From Nymphaea colorata (taxonomy: Eukaryota > Streptophyta > Magnoliopsida > Nymphaeales > Nymphaeaceae), in the NCBI RefSeq assembly GCF_008831285.2, contig NC_045149.1, positions 8,954,417 to 9,018,416 on the forward strand: 64,000 nt of DNA, given 5' to 3'. The notes beneath the pieces were generated by a model that did no database searches, was not told where the DNA came from, and saw nothing but the letters and a program-made list of their open reading frames with translations. The position numbers and the translations under genes were made by a program. Shown here one piece after another: positions 36,401-48,599 of the stretch. The number at the start of each line of letters is the position of its first letter. The stretch's first letter is position 1.

Positions 36401-38504
36401 GAATTAAAAAAAATATTGTACTTTGTTGGACAAATAGAATCTGCATAAACTGCAGGATTATGGCTTGTCTTTGAATTTTGAATTAAGTAAGATAGTGTGG
36501 TGGTAGTTACTTTGTGCTAGAGTTATATTCTTGAGATACCTCAATATTTGATGTTAGAAGTTTAGTTCTGGAACTTATGGTTTGCAAGTTTAATGTACTG
36601 ATGAAAAGTTACACCATTCCTGAAGTATTCTATATAACATCTGTTTCGCACACATTCTGACTGCTATTGTGCTGCTTTCACATGATGAGTTCCCTCTGCT
36701 TAATGCCCTTTAGTGGTCAAACTTGTAGCATGCTCACATTATCTGTGAGGTCTTGATCATGTAATGCAAACTTGAAATATCTGTTTATTCATTTCATTTT
36801 GGTTAGTCCACAAGCGTAGGTGCTTTTCATGCTATTACGGTTGAGTGTCTGCATTGGAACTTAGTTAATTTCTATCACACTTTTCTATTTCTTTTTTCCC
36901 CTTCTGCAGGAGAAAGCTCTTCCAAAAAGCAAGTATGAGGAAGATGTTTATATTAATAATCACACAAGTGTTTGGGGTTCATGGTGGAAGGACCATCAGT
37001 GGGGATACAAGTGTTGCAGGCAGACCATCCGGAACAGCTACTGTACTGGTTCAGCAGGAATTGAGGCTGCAGAAGCAGCAGCTGATCTAATGAAAGCAAA
37101 TATAGCCCGTAAAGAAGCAACAGAAGGTCAGTTGTCACTATTTTTTTGAAGATTATCTGGGATGTGTATTTATGTAACTATTTTCTTGTGAAGCTTGAGT
37201 TTGGTTGTTAAGGAATGAATGGACTGTGGTTTTTGTCCTTGCTATGGGCATATTTCTGCTGTTATGGTTGCACATGGTTTCTTGTTATGGTTGTCTTTAT
37301 GCTTTTATTTCTTGAGTTGCTTACTGATATGATGCATTGACAGAAAAACCTGCTGAGGTAGAAGAGAAGAGACTGGCTGTCTGGGGCACTGATGTTCCTG
37401 AGGACTTGGTTCTGGATCAGAAACGTCTTGCCGAAGCACTTAAAAAGGTAAAATTGATGTACTCTGCATCATGAGTTTGCATGAAATGCAATAAAAATTT
37501 ATTAGTTTGTTTTCCACTATTTCCTACATGTTGGAAACCTCTTTGTCTTTCTGTTTTTATATGTTGTTGCTCACTGCTGTTTTTTTCACTCACGCAGGAG
37601 GATGAAAGAAAAAGAGAAGAGAGAGATGAAAGAAAGCGGAAGTACAATGTTAAATGGAATGATGAGGTAGTGCCTTTTTGATGTGTAATAGTTTCCTTTG
37701 AGAAAAAAATATAATGCCCTATAATTACAAGTCTTAGTTACTGTATAGATGCCTGACTGTTCTGAACTTTTTATCACCAACATGAATAGTACCATCCCTG
37801 TGTCTGATTACTTGCATGCTGTGTAGATACCCCACGATCAGGTTGAAATATGGACTCACAGAGTTGGAGTTCGTACTTGGACTTACAATCCAAACAGTGT
37901 TTCAACTGTGTGGTTTTACTGGAGAACGTAAAAAATATTTCTGTAGGTTCTTTTCGAATGGGAAACAACAGGTCAAACTATCTTTGATTATTGGTATCTA
38001 GCTATGGATTAACAGAACTTGTGATGTATCAAAAAGTTATAATTTTATCCCGTTGTCGCTTTGACTGCTTGCTTCTTAGCTAGTGAGTAACCAGGTCTTA
38101 AAGCACTGTGCTTACTTATTCCTATTATTTTGGTCCTCACCTGCCAATCCTAATTTAAAATGTTGCTCTGCATGTACAAGTTAAGATAAGGAATGTCTCA
38201 TCCTCCCCACCACTTTGATATGCTTTATACTTTATAGCTTTCCAATGTCATGCCAATTCAGTTGCCAAATTGAACATGTTATACCCTTTCTCATGTCTTT
38301 CGTTGTTGGTGCTACTGCATTACAAATGCTATAACTTCGAGCTGAGAAGTTTTATAGGATTGAAAGTGATTAGACTTTGCATTCCTTGTTTTGCTACTTG
38401 GTGCTTAAAAATGCAATCTGGTGCAGGTTACTGCAGAAGATATGGAAGCTTACAGGATGAAGAAGATCCATCGTGACGATCCAATGAAGGATTTCTTGCA
38501 CTGA
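33445..38504 (+). CDS. SLU7: Pre-mRNA-splicing factor SLU7, ten coding exons
   Basis: Exons are 33445-33460, 34172-34335, 34441-34553, 34673-35107, 35291-35426, 35534-35833, 36910-37126, 37344-37447, 37598-37666 and 38427-38504. All junctions are GT-AG, the phases close, and the product is 543 residues, close to other plant SLU7 proteins. SLU7 acts in the nucleus at the second catalytic step of splicing, helping select the 3' splice site. The single zinc knuckle [14 protein letters not shown] gives Cys96, Cys99, His104 and Cys109. Family blocks include [98 protein letters not shown] and the C-terminal [14 protein letters not shown]. An acidic Asp-rich run encoded by GATGAT repeats follows the coiled-coil-like Lys/Glu segment. 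The first coding exon is only 16 nt. Intron 1 contains a CT microsatellite near 33560. Confidence 0.96.
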
Positions 38505-39030
38505 GTGGTCTGTTGGGGGCGGTGCTGCCATGACTCAGAAACCAGTGACAGACATGTCGGGATAAGCTTGTGCGAAGAGGGGAAACTTATGCGCATGCAT
38601 GAAGTACGGACTTGTGTATGCTTTAACTATGGTCTGTTTTGTGACATGCGCTCACACGTTTTGTGTGAGCAAATATGTGGCAGTTAGACACTTGCGGCAG
38701 TCGTAGATTATTAAACAAAACTAGCCGAGGCGAAGCGTGCTCTTGGAGATATCTCATGCAGGCACTCAGGCGGTTCTCAACAATAAGCGTCTTCAATGTA
38801 CCTTATTTTTGTTCTGATTACGGTTCACACTGAACTCGCGCTTTTGAGTGCTAAAGAAGCACTTCTTTTGTAATGTGAAGGTTGGTTATTGTGCACTTGG
38901 CTACGAAGTGTATATATACAAATGTGCATTATGTCTCTTTGTAACTTTCTTTTCTTGGGGGCCTTCCGTTAGGTGCTTATAAATATTACCCGACGCGTCA
39001 TGTCAATGGCTGCTACGAAAAGATAATGAG
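38505..39030 (+). terminator. SLU7 3' UTR and downstream sequence
   Basis: The stretch begins right after the SLU7 stop codon. GT-rich and AT-rich runs around 38700-38950, including TATATATACAAATG, are compatible with plant near-upstream polyadenylation elements, but no canonical AATAAA was assigned. The broken Ty3/gypsy element appears to begin by about 39030. Confidence 0.4.
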
Positions 39031-39482
39031 GATACATGTAATATGGCCAGAAACTCGGCCAAGCAGGCTCTTTGTGTGCCGAGGCCTAGTTGGCAGCCTT
39101 GCTACGTGAGCTGTTGTTCCGAGTTATTTACCTGCCTAAGTTCTAGGTGATTTCTGACATAGTGGAAACTTTTAGCTACATCCGAAGTAGGCTCTTTCTG
39201 GCAAGACAAGTGTTCACAGAGGATAAAAACTTTGTACTGCTGGCTGGCCCAGATAATCCAAAAGTGCGTGTGCGACAAGAAATTGGACCACCGTAGAAGA
39301 TCGTCTCGGAAAGGTTAGACTGCTTCAGCAAATGCAGGCAGGAAAGAGGTGCGATCAACCCTTCAATAGATAACAAGCGGGCCAACGCAGTGACATGTGG
39401 TCATTGGCCGAGTGCCACTCGTCCTTTTGGTGCTGTACAAGTTGTAAAAAAGACAAAGTCGTAAATAATGTCAGGACACACC

Positions 39483-39490
39483 TATAAAAG
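39483..39490 (+). promoter_or_regulatory. TATA box of the host gypsy LTR (candidate)
   Basis: TATAAAAG lies about 250 bp before the gag ATG, inside the probable 5' LTR, at the position expected for the U3 promoter. Confidence 0.45.
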
Positions 39491-39741
39491 ACCGTCTGCA
39501 CGGCCTTGCAAAGGCATTAGGAAATCGATTGTACAGTTGGTTCTTTTAAGTGAATGAAAGGAGGGCCTCAACCTTGAAGAAATCTCTGCAGTGGCCTTTT
39601 GCTTTAGAGTGGAAGTAGTGCCGCAAGCACTTTTGCAGCTTAGGTGGTTTGAAGGCTGCTAAGGTTGACAACTCTAGGCCGCATCCGGCTCTCCGAAAGA
39701 AAAAGGAATAGCCGTGTGATAGTTGGCATGAGAAACCATAG

Positions 39742-40027
39742 ATGGCTAGGAACGGGGAGGTCAGTGATCGTGTTGATCAGATGGAGCAACAACTTGAGTG
39801 TTTCTCTACCCAGATCGCTGAGTCGTCGTGGAATGCCGCTAAGGCGTCGGTTCGTGTTGGAACGATCGACTCCCAAATAAGTGTCATTTGTATTGACATG
39901 GAGGCACGCTTTACTGCCATCAACATAGGTGTGTTGGCTACTATACAAACCTTGCAGAATTCCCTTCAGTCTTTGCAAGAGGATATTGTTGTTCTCAAGC
40001 GAGCTATGGTGTGGAGTCTGGGAGAAC
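39742..40027 (+). pseudogene. Gag N-terminus of the host gypsy element, split by the copia insertion
   Basis: Starts MARNGEVSDRVDQMEQQLE and continues as a heptad-like helical stretch (IQTLQNSLQSLQEDIVVLKR), as in the N-terminal coiled coil of several plant gypsy Gag proteins. It is cut at 40027, where the copia 3' LTR begins. The sequence resumes at 56100-56104 with the duplicated AGAAC. Confidence 0.65.
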
Positions 40028-40362
40028 TGTACAGAAATAGAGCTATGCTACAGAGAAAGGGTAGGAAGAATGACAAACAGAGGAGGGCGCGCAACTTCAA
40101 TTCAATGCTCATCACTTATTTATAGTTACAATAAGGGAGCACTGCCCAAGGAAACAAGAAAAGAATTAATCAATTTTATCCAATCACAATTTCACATTCT
40201 GGAATAGTCTAGAACATTCTTCTGTAACAGAATGGTCCTCCTCTTTCACGCTGAGATATTTTCTGCTGAGCATAGAAGCCCTGATGGGAGCTTATAACAG
40301 AAAATGCATCATTGTGGCCTACCACGATGCATACAATGAAATTTCTGCATTAACCTTTCACA
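40028..40362 (-). repeat. 3' LTR of copia B
   Basis: Pairs with 55765-56099 over its full length. It is preceded by the target duplication AGAAC at 40023-40027. On the minus strand it is preceded by the polypurine tract at about 40363-40373. Confidence 0.93.
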
Positions 40363-40679
40363 CCCCCTTCTCAACTGGAGCATGTAAATTACATATGCTC
40401 AGTTTGGGCTTTTAATCTTTGAAATACTTCTTTGAACACTGCCTTAGTAAACAAATTTGTAATCTGAAGCCTTGAAGGCACATACCTGGTAATAATTGTT
40501 CCATTTTTGACAAGATCACAAATCATATGCCAGTCCAATTCTACATGTTAACAGTCATTTGTAATTCCGATTTACTATCACATAAAAGAGGAACTGTAGC
40601 GGTATGTTTTACCTGAAAGTCAGCCAATAGATTTTTGAGCCAGAGTCACAACAAGTATTTGCTAATGCTCGATACTCTG

Positions 40680-42957
40680 CTTCAGCAAAAGATCGAGACA
40701 CAATTGGTTGCTTTTTGGTTTTCCAATTTAGAAACCAAGCTTTCTCCTAAGAACACACAATATCTGGTTATTGATTTTCTAGTGTCTTTGCAAGCTCCCC
40801 AATTTGCATCTAAGTAAGCTATAAGCCTAAAATCTGAATTTGCATAGAAGAATAGACCCTGTCCTGGATTACTTTTCAAGTAGTACAGAACCTTCAAAGC
40901 AACAATATAATGTGCAGTAAATAGACTTTGCATGTGCCTACTTGAAGAATGAACTGCACACATTATATCTGGCCTTGAAATTGTCAAATAGATTAACAGA
41001 CCAACAAACCTGCGATAAACAGAGGGATCTTTTAACGCCTTGACATCTGATGTGGAGAGATTTAATCTAGGCTCCATAGGCACTTCAATGGGTCTTGAAT
41101 TTATTAAACCCACTTCATCCAAAATATCACATGTGTATATTCTTTGTGGCAAAAAAATTCCTTTTTCTGACTGAGCTAATTCTAAACCGATGAAATATTT
41201 CAATTTCCCAAGGTCCATCATCCGAAATTGCTGACACAAGTATCTCTTAAAACTTTCAATCTTTTGCAAATTATCTCTTGCGATGATTAAATCATCGACA
41301 TAAACTAGCACTGCTATAAAATTCCCCTTGCTTGAGACTGTAAATAAGGAATAGTCACATTTTGACTGCAAAAGACCAAATAATGTGATAGCTATTGATA
41401 GCTTTACAAACCAATTTCGTGGGGCTTGCTTCAGCTCATAAATTGATTTATGTAGCTTGCAAACACGTGTTTCACCTTGATCTCCATAACCTGGTGTCAG
41501 TCTCATATATATATCCTAATCTAGATCGCCATTTAGAAAGGCGTTATATACATCCATCTGATGTAAATGCCACCTACGTTTAGCGCAACAGCAAGAAGAC
41601 AACGCACTGTCACGAGTTTGGCCACAGGAGCATACGTTTCATGAAAATCAATCCCTTCAACTTGAAAAAAACCTTGAGGTACCAGTCGCGCCTTGAACCT
41701 CTCCACATGTCCATTGGCACTGTATTTAATTTTATAAACTCATTTGCAGCCAATTGGTTCAATTTCACTTGGAGAATTGACCACTGACCATGTGTGATTT
41801 TCTTCTAAAGCCTTAATCTCTACTTGCATAGCCTCAATCCAGTGAGGATCCTGTTTGGCTTCAATATAGAATGTTAGCTCGACATATTGTGATATATTCA
41901 AGAGAAAGGATTTGTGAGCAAATGAGAAACAATCAAATGAAAGAGTTTTGGATAGAGGGTACCTCGATGATGAACTTTCTTCAGTTGACGCTGAACCAGA
42001 TGCCTTGGTGAGAGCGGCTCCACAATAAAAATCTCTCAAGAGTACAGATAGTTTAGGTTTTCTGGTTGAACGTCTTAGAATAGATGAAGGCTCATAGACA
42101 AAATGCTGTTCACAAATATTACTTTCTGATTGAGAAACTGGTTCTTGTTGATCATGAGATTTTTCTGGACTTTCAGATTGGGTATTTTCAATTTGAAGTT
42201 GTTCAGAAACTTGCAGGTTTTGATACTTATCAGTTTCTTCATCTCGACTTGGCTCCTTCTCACTAGAAGCAGTTTTTTCAAGAGAAATTTCTTCTACATG
42301 TAGAGGTATTACAGGAGACTGCAAACCTGTTTGAACATTTTTGAAAGGAAATTCAGTCTCACAAAAAACATCCCTACTAGAGAAAATCTTTTTGGTTTCT
42401 GGATCTAAGACTCTATAAGCTTTTTGACCAATAGCATAGCCTAAAAACACACAACGACTAGCTCTACAATCAAATTTAGATTTGGGCATTAGATTTGACG
42501 CAAAACATAAACATCTGAAAACCTTTAAATGGGAATATGAAGGTCTTTCATTGAATAAAATTTCAAAGGAAGTTTTATTTTTTAAGGTAGATAAAGGAAT
42601 CCTGTTTATCAAGTATGTGCTGTTTTGATGCATTCATTCCAGTAACATATTAGTAACTCAACTTCAAATCTTAATGCTTGGGCCACATCAAGAATATGGC
42701 GATGTTTATGTTCTACAACACCATTTTGTTGTGGTGTGTAATAACAAGAATGTTGATGGGAGATGCCTTTCACACTTAAGAAATCTTTCATTTCATTTGA
42801 GAAAAATTCTGACCCATTGCCAGATCTTATGTTTAGCACTTCACAACAATATTGCTTCTCAACCATGTTTATAAAGTTTTTGAGTAAACAGAAACAATAT
42901 TGCTTCTCAACCATGTTTATAAAGTTTTTGAGTAAACAGAAAGTTTGGAATCTTATC
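40680..42957 (-). pseudogene. Copia B pol, distal half: integrase end, reverse transcriptase, RNase H
   Basis: From high to low coordinates, the integrase core tail ([20 protein letters not shown]) and the C-terminal block [17 protein letters not shown] come first, then a Ser/Glu-rich linker. Reverse transcriptase begins with [19 protein letters not shown], contains [16 protein letters not shown] across a frame break, and keeps the catalytic YVDD in FIAVLVYVDDLIIA. The RNase H part includes ISRPDIMCAVHSSSRHMQS and LDANWGACKDTRKSI, with the usual SDWA shifted to DANW. Stops near 41510-41740 and in the integrase region disable it. A 48-bp direct duplication at 42847-42942 lies beside the gypsy insertion point. 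Confidence 0.88.
42847..42942 (-). repeat. 48-bp direct duplication in the copia B integrase
   Basis: CAATATTGCTTCTCAACCAT with GTTTATAAAGTTTTTGAGTA and the tail AACAGAAA occurs twice back to back (starts 42847 and 42895). The copies look identical. The 48-bp length adds 16 codons in frame (NFINMVEKQYC twice). It lies 20 bp from the gypsy insertion. Confidence 0.9.
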
Positions 42958-42962
42958 ATATA

Positions 42963-45687
42963 TGTCACACCCCAACCTTTTGACCCTCAAATATTTTTTT
43001 TTTCTTAAACATAAAGCATTGAGGTGCGACGATGCAACAATTAAAAAAGGAGTGAGCTATGCCATTCGAAACAATGAGGCAACTTTCATTTATATAACAA
43101 TATCAGTTTATACAAAATCACATCTATGTGCATGACAAAATGCCCCAAACCATATAATTGATGTCTAACAAAAACAAGACATCAATATAACCAAAACAAG
43201 GCGCCTACACTACAAAAGACCCAAAACCTCCCTAGTAAGATGTGAGTTCAACCATATGACAAAAGACCCAAAACCTCCCCAGTAAGATGTGAGTTCAACC
43301 TGCTGCCCCGGATTCTGCCAAAACTTGAAAAATAAAAACAACAGAAGGTTTAGCCTTTGCAGTATGAAAACAAACCAGAAAAATCCCTAACCCTCTACAG
43401 TACGGGCTCAAATGTGGGATATAACAATTTCGAACAATCACTATCATGTCGTCATAGGGCATACAGTCACATGACTTGCCAAGAAGGCCCCTCACATAAA
43501 ACACGACACGCAAAGACCACTCAATGACCAAACTCAACATAATTCATAACCACATTAACTTCATGCATATTCACTACATTCACATTCACAAATCACGTTC
43601 TTTTCATTTACTTTAACTTTAGTGAATTGACAGTTCGTGTGGGTGCAAACACATGCACGTGCACACCGCTGGCAGCTTGGAGCCGGGAGACTACCCCTGT
43701 GGTGGCCCGAAACAATATGGATCCATTCCCGCTGCAGCGGTAGAGCACTCGTTTATGGATGTGTGAATTCTAAGGAGAGATACTCAACCTTTTTTAGGAC
43801 ACCCAGTTTGGGAAGGCGAAAGCCCAACACTCCAAGCACAACACACAACAATACCTTGGGGCCTTGCACCGCCTGTGCTCCGAACAGGCGAGACTACTGG
43901 CAAAGGCGGGACAACTTCCAAACACATAGGCACAACCCACTGACCTCTCATCTCTTATTTTTTCTTTCTTATCATTATAATTACACATTCACAAAAGGAC
44001 TAGTTAGTTCATGAGGTTGGTTCACTTCACGAGTGCACCCACACCTCCAATTGCCTCCATACGAGGGCTACACATAACATTGACAGTCTTAGCTAGCTGT
44101 CATAACAATATGAGTACAACTACCATCCAATCTCATTCAATTGCATCATTGCCCACGGCAATACATATGCAACAAATCGCAACATTCACATTTAGCAAAT
44201 ACCTCTATCACATATTTCAAAAACTTAGCCAAATCCTGGAGAGTAGTCTCAATCCATGATTACTCGTACTTGTCCTATGCAATTATCATTCTATGATCCT
44301 CTCTAATACACAATCGGGGTCGAGAAGACACTCGACTCGATACCCCACCTCATCTGTCCTAAGCAGTTTATCAATTTTAGCATGCACATGAAAATGCATA
44401 ATCGTTTTCAAAACAAGCTTCTAATAGCTTTCCAAAACAAAATTTATCACATAACGAATCATTCGCATGCATACATAGATTCACTCACAAAACAATCATT
44501 CAATCTCATCACAATCGTAGGATCACATGATCTCAAAAACACATATTCACATGTTGGCCCCAGATAGAGATTTGCCTGGAATGCCGCCATACCTGTCGTG
44601 CATTCACAAAACACTTCAAAACGTCTCGAGCTTCACGTCTTGTTGCTCAAAGTCTATTGGACGTGCCCAGTGTACGTGCAAACACAATCAAATGGTAAGT
44701 TCTCTACTCGCTTCTCTTTCCAATTTATACAAATTAAAAAATACAATCATTGAGGTATGTCATCGCCTCAAGAGGCTGTCGACCAACAAATCCCTCTAGA
44801 AGGTCTCGTCCCAATCCTTGAGGTTGCCACCACGATTAGAACTCAAAACTTGTATTTGACTTATCACATGTTGGATTCTCACTTGTTTTTCTTAGTTGAG
44901 GTGTCTTCCCCACCATAAGATTCTTAGCATACAACGTATATGCACATCAATAGAAGCATATTTCCCAAGCTCGCTAAAACGATTCTAAACGTTCTCTACA
45001 AGAAAACAATATCTACCATGCTTCCTAATTGCTTCTAAAATCAACCCATCATGCTTATAAGATAATTGTAGACATGGATCATCATCCCTCCAAATTGGGA
45101 GAGGAAGAGTGGTGAGGGAGAGAGAGCGTGGGCAGAGAGGGTTCAGACAAAGGGGAGGGGTAGATAGAGAGGGCGTGAGGGAGTGAGATTGGTGATAGGG
45201 AGAGGAAGAGTGGTGAGGGAGAGAGAGCGTGGGCAGAGAGGGTTCAGACAAAGGGGAGGGGCAGATAGAGAGGGCGTGAGATAGACAGAGAGGGTAAGAG
45301 AGACCGCAGAGAGAGAGAGATGCGAGTGAGGAGCATGAGAGAAAGAGGGGCATTCGATAGAGAAGAATTGGGATTGAGGGAGAGGCGTCGGAAGAGGAAA
45401 ACAGTGAGAGGGGGAGGATCGTAAGAAAGAAGAGAGGGAAACGAGTGGGCTTACCTATGCGCCACCACCACCACCATCACCCTTCACCTTTGCCGTTGTT
45501 GCTATCTCTTCCGCCTCCTTCTTCTTTGTGCTGCGGTCGTAGCATAGGAAGAGACAAAGAGGAAGGTGAAGGAGACGCCAAGGAAAGTGCGGGAGAAGAG
45601 CCCTCACGTCGGGCTCTCATGCAGGTAAGTTGCGGGTCCGGGTCTGGACCTGCTGCAACCCGACCTGCAATTAAAATGAGCATTACA
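42963..45687 (-). repeat. 3' LTR of the Tekay-like element (2725 bp)
   Basis: Colinear with 50521-53498 except for two changes. About 435 bp corresponding to roughly 52587-53020 are missing, and a GA-rich segment of about 80 bp (GGGAGAGGAAGAGTGGTGAG and following) is present twice at 45097-45270. Confidence 0.92.
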
Positions 45688-45724
45688 TCCTACCCTCCTT
45701 AAATAAAAATTTGTCCTCGAAATT

Positions 45725-45925
45725 TAGATCATACCTTAGTGTCGGAACAAGTATGGATACTTCTTTCGTATATCCTTTTTGAGTTCCCATGTGCTCTCCT
45801 TCAACTCATGGTGTTGTCATTCTACTTTCACTAAAGGAATTCTCTTCGTGCGAAACACTTGCTCTCTTTGTTCCACAATTCTAATAGGTTTTTCTTCCAT
45901 TGTCAAAGCCTTTTGTACCTAATTA
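45725..45925 (-). pseudogene. Integrase-linked chromodomain of the Tekay-like element
   Basis: Downstream of the integrase C-terminus the minus strand reads MEEKPIRIVEQREQVFRTKR, IPLVKVE, a stop where family members have Trp, then QHHELKESTWELKKDIRKKY and PYLF. This matches the chromodomain-like tail that plant chromoviruses use to target integration to particular chromatin. The key aromatic Trp has become a TGA stop, and another stop separates it from the integrase. Confidence 0.75.
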
Positions 45926-46894
45926 TCTTGAAAATCGGTCACATGTGCAGGATCTAACACATACTTTCGAAGCATGGAAACATGAAAAACATCATGAACA
46001 TGACTCAAATTAGGTGGTAGAGCCAATCTGTACGCTACCTCTCCAATCTTCTCTAATATCTCAAATGGTCCGATGAACCTTGGGCTCAACTTTCCCTTAA
46101 TGCCAAACCAAAAAACACCTTTAGTAGGTGAAATCTTCAAGAACACATGATCACCAACCTCAAAAGCCAACTCTCTGCGTCGATAGTCCGCATCAGTCAA
46201 CAAATTTTTCCTTATCAATTGTACTTGGTTGGTGTAATGTTGTAATACAAAGGGTTTTCGATCTTGCCATCACCCATTTCAACCCACAAGTTGGCGATCG
46301 GCATAGCCTTTCATACAAGGCCTCAAAAGGTGCCATTCCGATACTAAAATGGTAACTATTATTATATGCAAACTCTGTCAATTTCACATGTTTATCCCAT
46401 TCTCATTTCCAGTCCAAAACGCAAGCACATAACATGTCTTCTAAGGTCTGAATGGTCCTCTAAGATTGCCCATCAGTTTGAGGGTGGAATGTTGTACTTA
46501 GCTTGAGTTTAATACTCAATGGCTTTTGTAATTGCCCCCAAAACCTAGAGGTAAAACGTGGATCTCGATCCACAATAATAGACTTTGGCACTCCATGCAA
46601 TCTCACTATATTGCAAATATACGTCTCTGCAAGACTTTCTAATGATTGACTGATTCTGATTTGCAGAAAATGAGTGGACTTCGTAAGTCGATCAACAACT
46701 ACCCATATGGCATCATGTTGTCTCATGGTATGAGGCAAACTAACTATAAAATCTATCGTAAGGTCTTCCCATTTCCACACTGGGATATCAATTCTCTGCA
46801 ACAAACCTCCTATCGTTGACGTTCTGTCTTGACCGCCTGGCAAACTAAGGTCTTCGCTACATTTTCTGCAATTTCGCGTTTCATTCCAAGCCAT
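45919..46894 (-). pseudogene. Integrase of the Tekay-like element
   Basis: The 46460-46894 frame contains QRIDIPVWKWEDLTIDFIVS (first catalytic Asp), AIWVVVDRLTKSTHFL and IVDRDPRFTSRFWGQL (second Asp), then TTFHPQTDGQS. The 46193-46387 frame gives [20 protein letters not shown] after a frame break. The 45919-46218 frame is the C-terminal part, with [20 protein letters not shown] and [11 protein letters not shown]. The order is intact but interrupted by frame changes. Confidence 0.88.
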
Positions 46895-47089
46895 CAGGAA
46901 TTTCGTTTCATTTCTTAAAACATCTTTGTACTGCCAGGGTGAATGGAAAACTTAGATTTGTGAGCTTCATCAAGCAATTGACACTTCACCCTTTCATTAC
47001 TAGAGACCCACAATCTTCGTCGAAACCATAATGAACCATCTTCATCTTGATACCAAAGAGAATCTACCTTCTTACTTTCTTCCATGTTT

Positions 47090-48589
47090 TTAATCAGGAT
47101 CTTCCTTTTGCTTCAATTTAAGCTCTTCCATCAAAGGATGTCGTATCAAGACAGTGATCATTGCTTTGTTCTTGTCACAAAGGTGAGGCTGCCAAGCTAT
47201 CACATCTTGCAACAATGTCCAAGAATGAGCCAACATAGTGCACATTATTGCCTTAGCATGTCTGCTCAAAGCATCAACCACTACATTTGCCTTTTCTGGA
47301 TGATATGATATCTTGAAATCATAATCTTTTAAGTATTCAACCCATCTTCTTTGTCTCAGATTGAGATCCTTTTGGGAGAATATATACTTTAATGACTTGT
47401 AGTCCGTAAACACCTAAAATATTGCCCCATAAAGATAGTGTCTCCACATCTTCAATGCGAACACGACTACTTCCAACTCCAAATCATGAGTGAGATAATG
47501 TTGCTCATGTGCCTTCAACTGTCTTGATGCATAAGTCACTACACGACTATGTTGCATCAATACACAACCATAACCGATTCTTGATGCATCAGTGTACACA
47601 ACAAATCCAGAATAACCCGATGGAAGCGTCAAAATAGGGGCAGTGGTAAGCTTATATTTCAAGGTTTGGAAACTCTTTTAGTAGTCTTCATTCCAAACAA
47701 ACTTCACTCCTTTTTTCAATAGCTTAGTAATGAGCATAACTATTTTCAAAAATTCCTATATAAACCGGTGGTAATATCATACCAAAACCAAAAAGCTTCT
47801 AACATCAGTCACATTACACGGCGTCTTCCAGTCCTGTAGAACTGAAACCTTAGCTGGATCTACAAAAACTCCATCCTTTGAGATCACATGACCAAGAAAG
47901 TTTACATTCTCTAGCCAAAATTCACATTTTGTGTATTTGGCATATAACTTATGCTTGCACAAAATACCCAACACACTCTTTAAGTGATTTCTATGCTCTG
48001 CCTCACTATTTGAGTACATTAGAATATCATCCACAAAAACAATAACAAATCGATCCAAGTAATTTTGAAAAACTCGATTCATGAGGTCCATAAACGCTGC
48101 TGGAGTATTGGTCAACCCAAAAGGCATGACCCTAAATTCATAGTGCTCATATCTACTTCGAAAAACTGTCTTAGAAACATCTTCCTCCCGTATCAAGAGT
48201 TGATGATAACCTGTCCTCAGATCGATCTTGGAGAATACTTTTGCATTCTTAAGCTGATCAAACAAGTCTTCAATTATTGAAAGCGGATACTTATTCTTGA
48301 TGATGACTTGATTCAACATGTAGTAATTTATATACAAACACATGGTTCCATCTTTCTTCTTAAAAAACAATACAGGTATTCCACAAGGTAACACACTAGG
48401 TTGAATGAAGCCCTTATCTAAGAGCTCATGTAATTGCTTCTTCAATTCTTCTAACTCTGCTGGTGCCACACGGTATGGTGCCTTAGAAATAGACGCTGTC
48501 CCTGGCAACAACTCTATCTTGAATTCAACTTCTTGTGTTGGAGGCAAACTCAATAATTCATTAGAAAACACATGGGGGTATTCATTCAC
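47090..48589 (-). pseudogene. Reverse transcriptase and RNase H of the Tekay-like element
   Basis: The frame 47777-48589 covers most of the polymerase. [20 protein letters not shown], then [20 protein letters not shown] (the usual SPWG is degenerate), [40 protein letters not shown] and the catalytic FVDDILMYS are present. RNase H follows at 47414-47662 ([18 protein letters not shown]) and 47090-47413 ([20 protein letters not shown]). Stops separate the blocks, for example near 47662-47777. No active enzyme is expected. Confidence 0.9.
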
Positions 48590-48599
48590 GATGACAACA

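Noticed and set aside
45097-45270. Regular GA-rich repeats as a possible CRISPR-like or regulatory array
   Set aside because: They are internal repeats of a plant gypsy LTR, also present in its partner; no spacer structure exists.
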